Assembly: GCA_002494205.1 (NCBI GenBank)
Contig: DLBE01000001.1
Location: 1 to 6,872, forward strand
Length of the DNA: 6,872 bases
Direction: 5' to 3'
DNA from: Caryophanales bacterium UBA7029
GTDB lineage: Bacteria > Bacillota_I > Bacilli_A > RFN20 > CAG-826
Shown: positions 5,278 through 6,872 of the stretch, in pieces
How the letters are laid out: every line of letters begins with the position of its first letter
Numbering within the stretch: position 1 is the first letter of the stretch
Notes under the pieces: model-generated
What the model was told of the DNA's origin: nothing
Databases searched by the model: none
What the model saw: the letters and a program-made list of their open reading frames with translations, nothing else
Translations under genes and position numbers: made by a program

Positions 5278-6053
5278 TAATTTTTTGTGAACTTTTTACC
5301 TTTCTCCAGGGCTTGAGTTAACCACTTTGGGTTTTCTTCACATTGATCTAACTCATCTAGAAGTTTCTTGTCTTGTTTAGTTAGTTCATGTTTTTCGAAC
5401 AGGTCTGGGCGATGTTTTCTGGTTAATCGTAGGCTTTCTTTCCTTCTATACTTGTCTATAGCAGTGTGATTTCCGGTATAAAGTATATCTGGAACTTTTT
5501 TACCTTCAAAGTCCTTTGGTTCGGTGTATTGTGGGTATTCAATAAGCCCCCCATTAAATGATTCATCATTTAAAGATTCTTTAGAAATTGCGCCATCAAG
5601 CAGTCTAATTACAGCATCGGCAATTACCATTGCTCCAATTTCTCCTCCGGTCAAAATATAGTCACCAATTGAGACTAATTCATCGACATAATCGTTAACT
5701 CTTTCATCGATTCCTTCATAGTGACCGCAAAGTAGGACAATATCGTCTAATTTTGCCAAATTTCCTGCAAATTCCTGGGAAAATTGTATTCCACGAGGAC
5801 TTAACATAATCTTTTTTGAAGAGCTAGTTGAGACATCTCTAAGGGCATCTACAATTGGTTGGCATTTCATTATAAGACCAGCACCTCCGCCAATTGGTGG
5901 AGTGTCAACTCGTCCATACTTGTCTTTTGTGTAGTCGCGAATATTAACTATTTTTACTTCAACAACATTCTTTCCAATGGCACGTTTAATAATTGAGTTT
6001 GTTAAAAACCCATCAAACATCTCTGGAAATAAGGTAAGAATAGTAATTTTCAT
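5277..6053 (-). CDS. trmD: tRNA (guanine-N1-)-methyltransferase TrmD
   Basis: TrmD methylates N1 of guanine 37 in tRNAs, using S-adenosylmethionine, and so prevents +1 frameshifting. The protein has 258 residues. The N-terminal SPOUT domain opens with ITILTLFPEMF (3-13) and includes NIRDYTKDKYGRVDTPPIGGGAG (37-59). The trefoil knot that binds SAM is seen in CGHYEGIDERV (109-119) and SIGDYILTGGE (128-138). R150 matches the catalytic Arg154 of E. coli. The catalytic-base segment reads NDESFNGGLIEYPQYTEP (162-179): Glu164 stands where E. coli has Asp169, with Asp163 beside it, and the usual YTRP reads YTEP. The substrate-binding GNH (194-196) and RRKESL (203-208) are present. AGAAGG lies 6 bases before the ATG, which overlaps the rimM TGA by 4 bases. 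Unlike in Bacillus, rplS does not follow; a terminator does. Confidence 0.97.
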   Translation of the reverse strand: MKITILTLFPEMFDGFLTNSIIKRAIGKNVVEVKIVNIRDYTKDKYGRVDTPPIGGGAGLIMKCQPIVDALRDVSTSSSKKIMLSPRGIQFSQEFAGNLAKLDDIVLLCGHYEGIDERVNDYVDELVSIGDYILTGGEIGAMVIADAVIRLLDGAISKESLNDESFNGGLIEYPQYTEPKDFEGKKVPDILYTGNHTAIDKYRRKESLRLTRKHRPDLFEKHELTKQDKKLLDELDQCEENPKWLTQALEKGKKFTKN

Positions 6054-6556
6054 AGTAAACCTTCTATAAAATTGATAACAATTTGTTTGTTTTCGAGTGA
6101 AACATCCTTAACAAAAGCATTTACGAATGGAATAAGAACATCTTTATTTTGACTTTTGACCCTCAAAGTTGCATAAGCGGAATATTCTTCAATAGCCTTA
6201 ACGACACCAATGTCTTTGCCGTTATCAAAGCTAACTTTCATGCCGATCAAATCAGAGTAGAAATACTCATTTTTCCCGAGAATTTCCGGGTTTTTTTCGA
6301 CATATAGGTATTTTTTATTTATTTTTTCAGCCTCTTCAATAGATGAGATTTCTTCAAAGATTAAGTTGTCGCAATTACCGTTTGTACGATGCATTTTGAT
6401 AGTTAATTCTTTTTCGACTTCACCTTTCTCATTTAAAAGAAAAACGCGACCACCTTTTTTGAACCTGGTGTCGCGAAAATGAGTAGAGGGATAAATTTTT
6501 ACTTCACCTTTAAGTCCAATAGTTCTGACTATTTGACCGACAGTAAGAAATTCCAT
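6050..6556 (-). CDS. rimM: Ribosome maturation factor RimM
   Basis: RimM binds ribosomal protein S19 and the 30S head and assists late 16S rRNA processing and folding. The 168-residue length is normal. The N-terminal beta-barrel domain (about 1-88) opens with FLTVGQIVRTIGLKGEVKIYP (3-23), including the conserved G-x-x-G-E-V turn. The C-terminal PRC-barrel starts at EYFYSDLIGMKV (97-108), continues with IGVVKAIEEY and ends with VLIPFVNAFVKDVSLENKQIVI (140-161), the usual closing strand pattern. It lies 2 bases after the khpA stop with no strong ribosome binding site (TAAGCATG), so coupled translation is likely, and it overlaps trmD by ATGA. The rimM-trmD pair is among the most conserved in bacteria. 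Bacillus ylqD, found between khpA and rimM there, is absent. Confidence 0.95.
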   Translation of the reverse strand: MEFLTVGQIVRTIGLKGEVKIYPSTHFRDTRFKKGGRVFLLNEKGEVEKELTIKMHRTNGNCDNLIFEEISSIEEAEKINKKYLYVEKNPEILGKNEYFYSDLIGMKVSFDNGKDIGVVKAIEEYSAYATLRVKSQNKDVLIPFVNAFVKDVSLENKQIVINFIEGLL

Positions 6557-6558
6557 GC

Positions 6559-6819
6559 TTATTTTGATTCTTCTTCGAATGATTCGAATTTTAAATGAAT
6601 ATGTTTTCCTTCGGTTTTACCGGAAATGGCAACAACTTCTCTAAGTGCATTAGCGACAGTGCCTTTTTTACCGATAAGTCTTGCGGTGTCTTCGCCTTCA
6701 GTACAAATGAGAAGGACTACGTCCTTATCATTATCTGATGGCATAACACGGACCATTAAAGCATCTGGATTAATTAAGAAAGGATCAACAATTGTATGAA
6801 TGATCTTCTCGTAGTCCAT
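6559..6819 (-). CDS. khpA: KH-domain RNA-binding protein KhpA (YlqC)
   Basis: This 86-residue protein is a single KH domain. The signature loop GKKG (50-53) lies in RLIGKKGTVANALREVV (47-63), the helix-loop-helix that holds single-stranded RNA, with flanking strands LMVRVMPSDNDKDVVLLICT (21-40) and KHIHLKFESF (72-81). KhpA partners KhpB/EloR in Gram-positive bacteria and affects cell elongation and mRNA and sRNA binding; whether khpB exists here cannot be seen. The start is supported by GGAAG 7 bases upstream (6831-6827 on the minus strand). The ATG overlaps the rpsP stop by one base (TAATG). Placement between rpsP and rimM is the standard one and fits a role tied to the ribosome or RNA. Confidence 0.94.
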   Translation of the reverse strand: MDYEKIIHTIVDPFLINPDALMVRVMPSDNDKDVVLLICTEGEDTARLIGKKGTVANALREVVAISGKTEGKHIHLKFESFEEESK

Positions 6820-6872
6820 TATTTAGCTTCCTTTTTTGATTTTGCGTATTGTTCCATAATACCTTTCTTTGT
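6819..6872 (-). CDS. rpsP: 30S ribosomal protein S16, C-terminal end (partial)
   Basis: Reading the minus strand from 6872 gives TKKGIMEQYAKSKKEAK and then TAA (6821-6819). The pattern Lys-x-Gly-Ile-Met-Glu followed by a Lys/Ala-rich tail is typical of the S16 C-terminus. The next genes downstream, khpA-rimM-trmD, are its standard operon partners. S16 is a primary-binding small-subunit protein. The rest of the gene and the operon promoter lie beyond the right edge. Confidence 0.88.
   Translation of the reverse strand, partial: TKKGIMEQYAKSKKEAK

Noticed and set aside
1152..6053. Mycoplasma-type genetic code with UGA as tryptophan
   Set aside because: Tryptophans in FtsY and TrmD use TGG, and TGA codons fall exactly at family-typical protein ends overlapping the next start.
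1..6872. Mobile element, CRISPR array, toxin-antitoxin, prophage or defence genes, RNA genes
   Set aside because: Coding is almost continuous and every gene belongs to a known housekeeping family; no repeats, transposase, att-like direct repeats or tRNA-like folds were seen by eye.

Overview
The window is a compact, AT-rich housekeeping block from a low-GC bacterium of the Bacillota/Mollicutes type. Gene content and order (plsX, rnc, ftsY, ylxM, ffh; rpsP, khpA, rimM, trmD) are those of the conserved Bacillus-like fatty-acid/SRP/ribosome-maturation cluster, but slimmed down. The visible tryptophan codons (in ftsY and trmD) are TGG. TGA ends plsX, ftsY, ylxM and rimM exactly where the next gene begins, so the standard code applies and UGA-as-Trp mycoplasmas are unlikely. 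A reduced-genome Bacilli lineage (RF39-, Erysipelotrichales- or Acholeplasma-like) is a reasonable inference but is not proven.

Layout. Bases 1-56 are the last codons of an upstream gene, probably fakA/yloV (fatty acid kinase), closed by a hairpin terminator at 66-90. A 130-base spacer with a weak promoter and a perfect 14-bp palindrome leads into a five-gene plus-strand operon: plsX (acyl-ACP:phosphate acyltransferase), rnc (RNase III), ftsY (SRP receptor), ylxM (SRP-associated HTH protein) and ffh (SRP GTPase). Every junction overlaps (4, 1, 4 and 11 bases). A bidirectional terminator at 4465-4488 separates this operon from minus-strand genes running toward it.

The minus strand, read from the right edge, carries the 3' end of rpsP (ribosomal protein S16), khpA (KH-domain RNA-binding protein), rimM (30S maturation factor) and trmD (tRNA m1G37 methyltransferase). 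All are tightly coupled and end in a terminator at 5250-5277. After it comes a separately promoted serine O-acetyltransferase gene of the EpsC-like type (cysE), first step of cysteine synthesis from serine.

Functionally, the plus operon joins phospholipid initiation with co-translational membrane targeting (Ffh, FtsY and YlxM) and RNA processing. The minus operon makes and matures ribosomes and tRNA. cysE sits between the two ends that are adjacent and co-directional in Bacillus. I see no mobile element, CRISPR array, RNA gene, defence island or unknown system. The points worth a second look are residue substitutions in RNase III, TrmD and the SRP GTPases, a possible operator before plsX, the rearranged synteny, and stop codons built into terminator stems.
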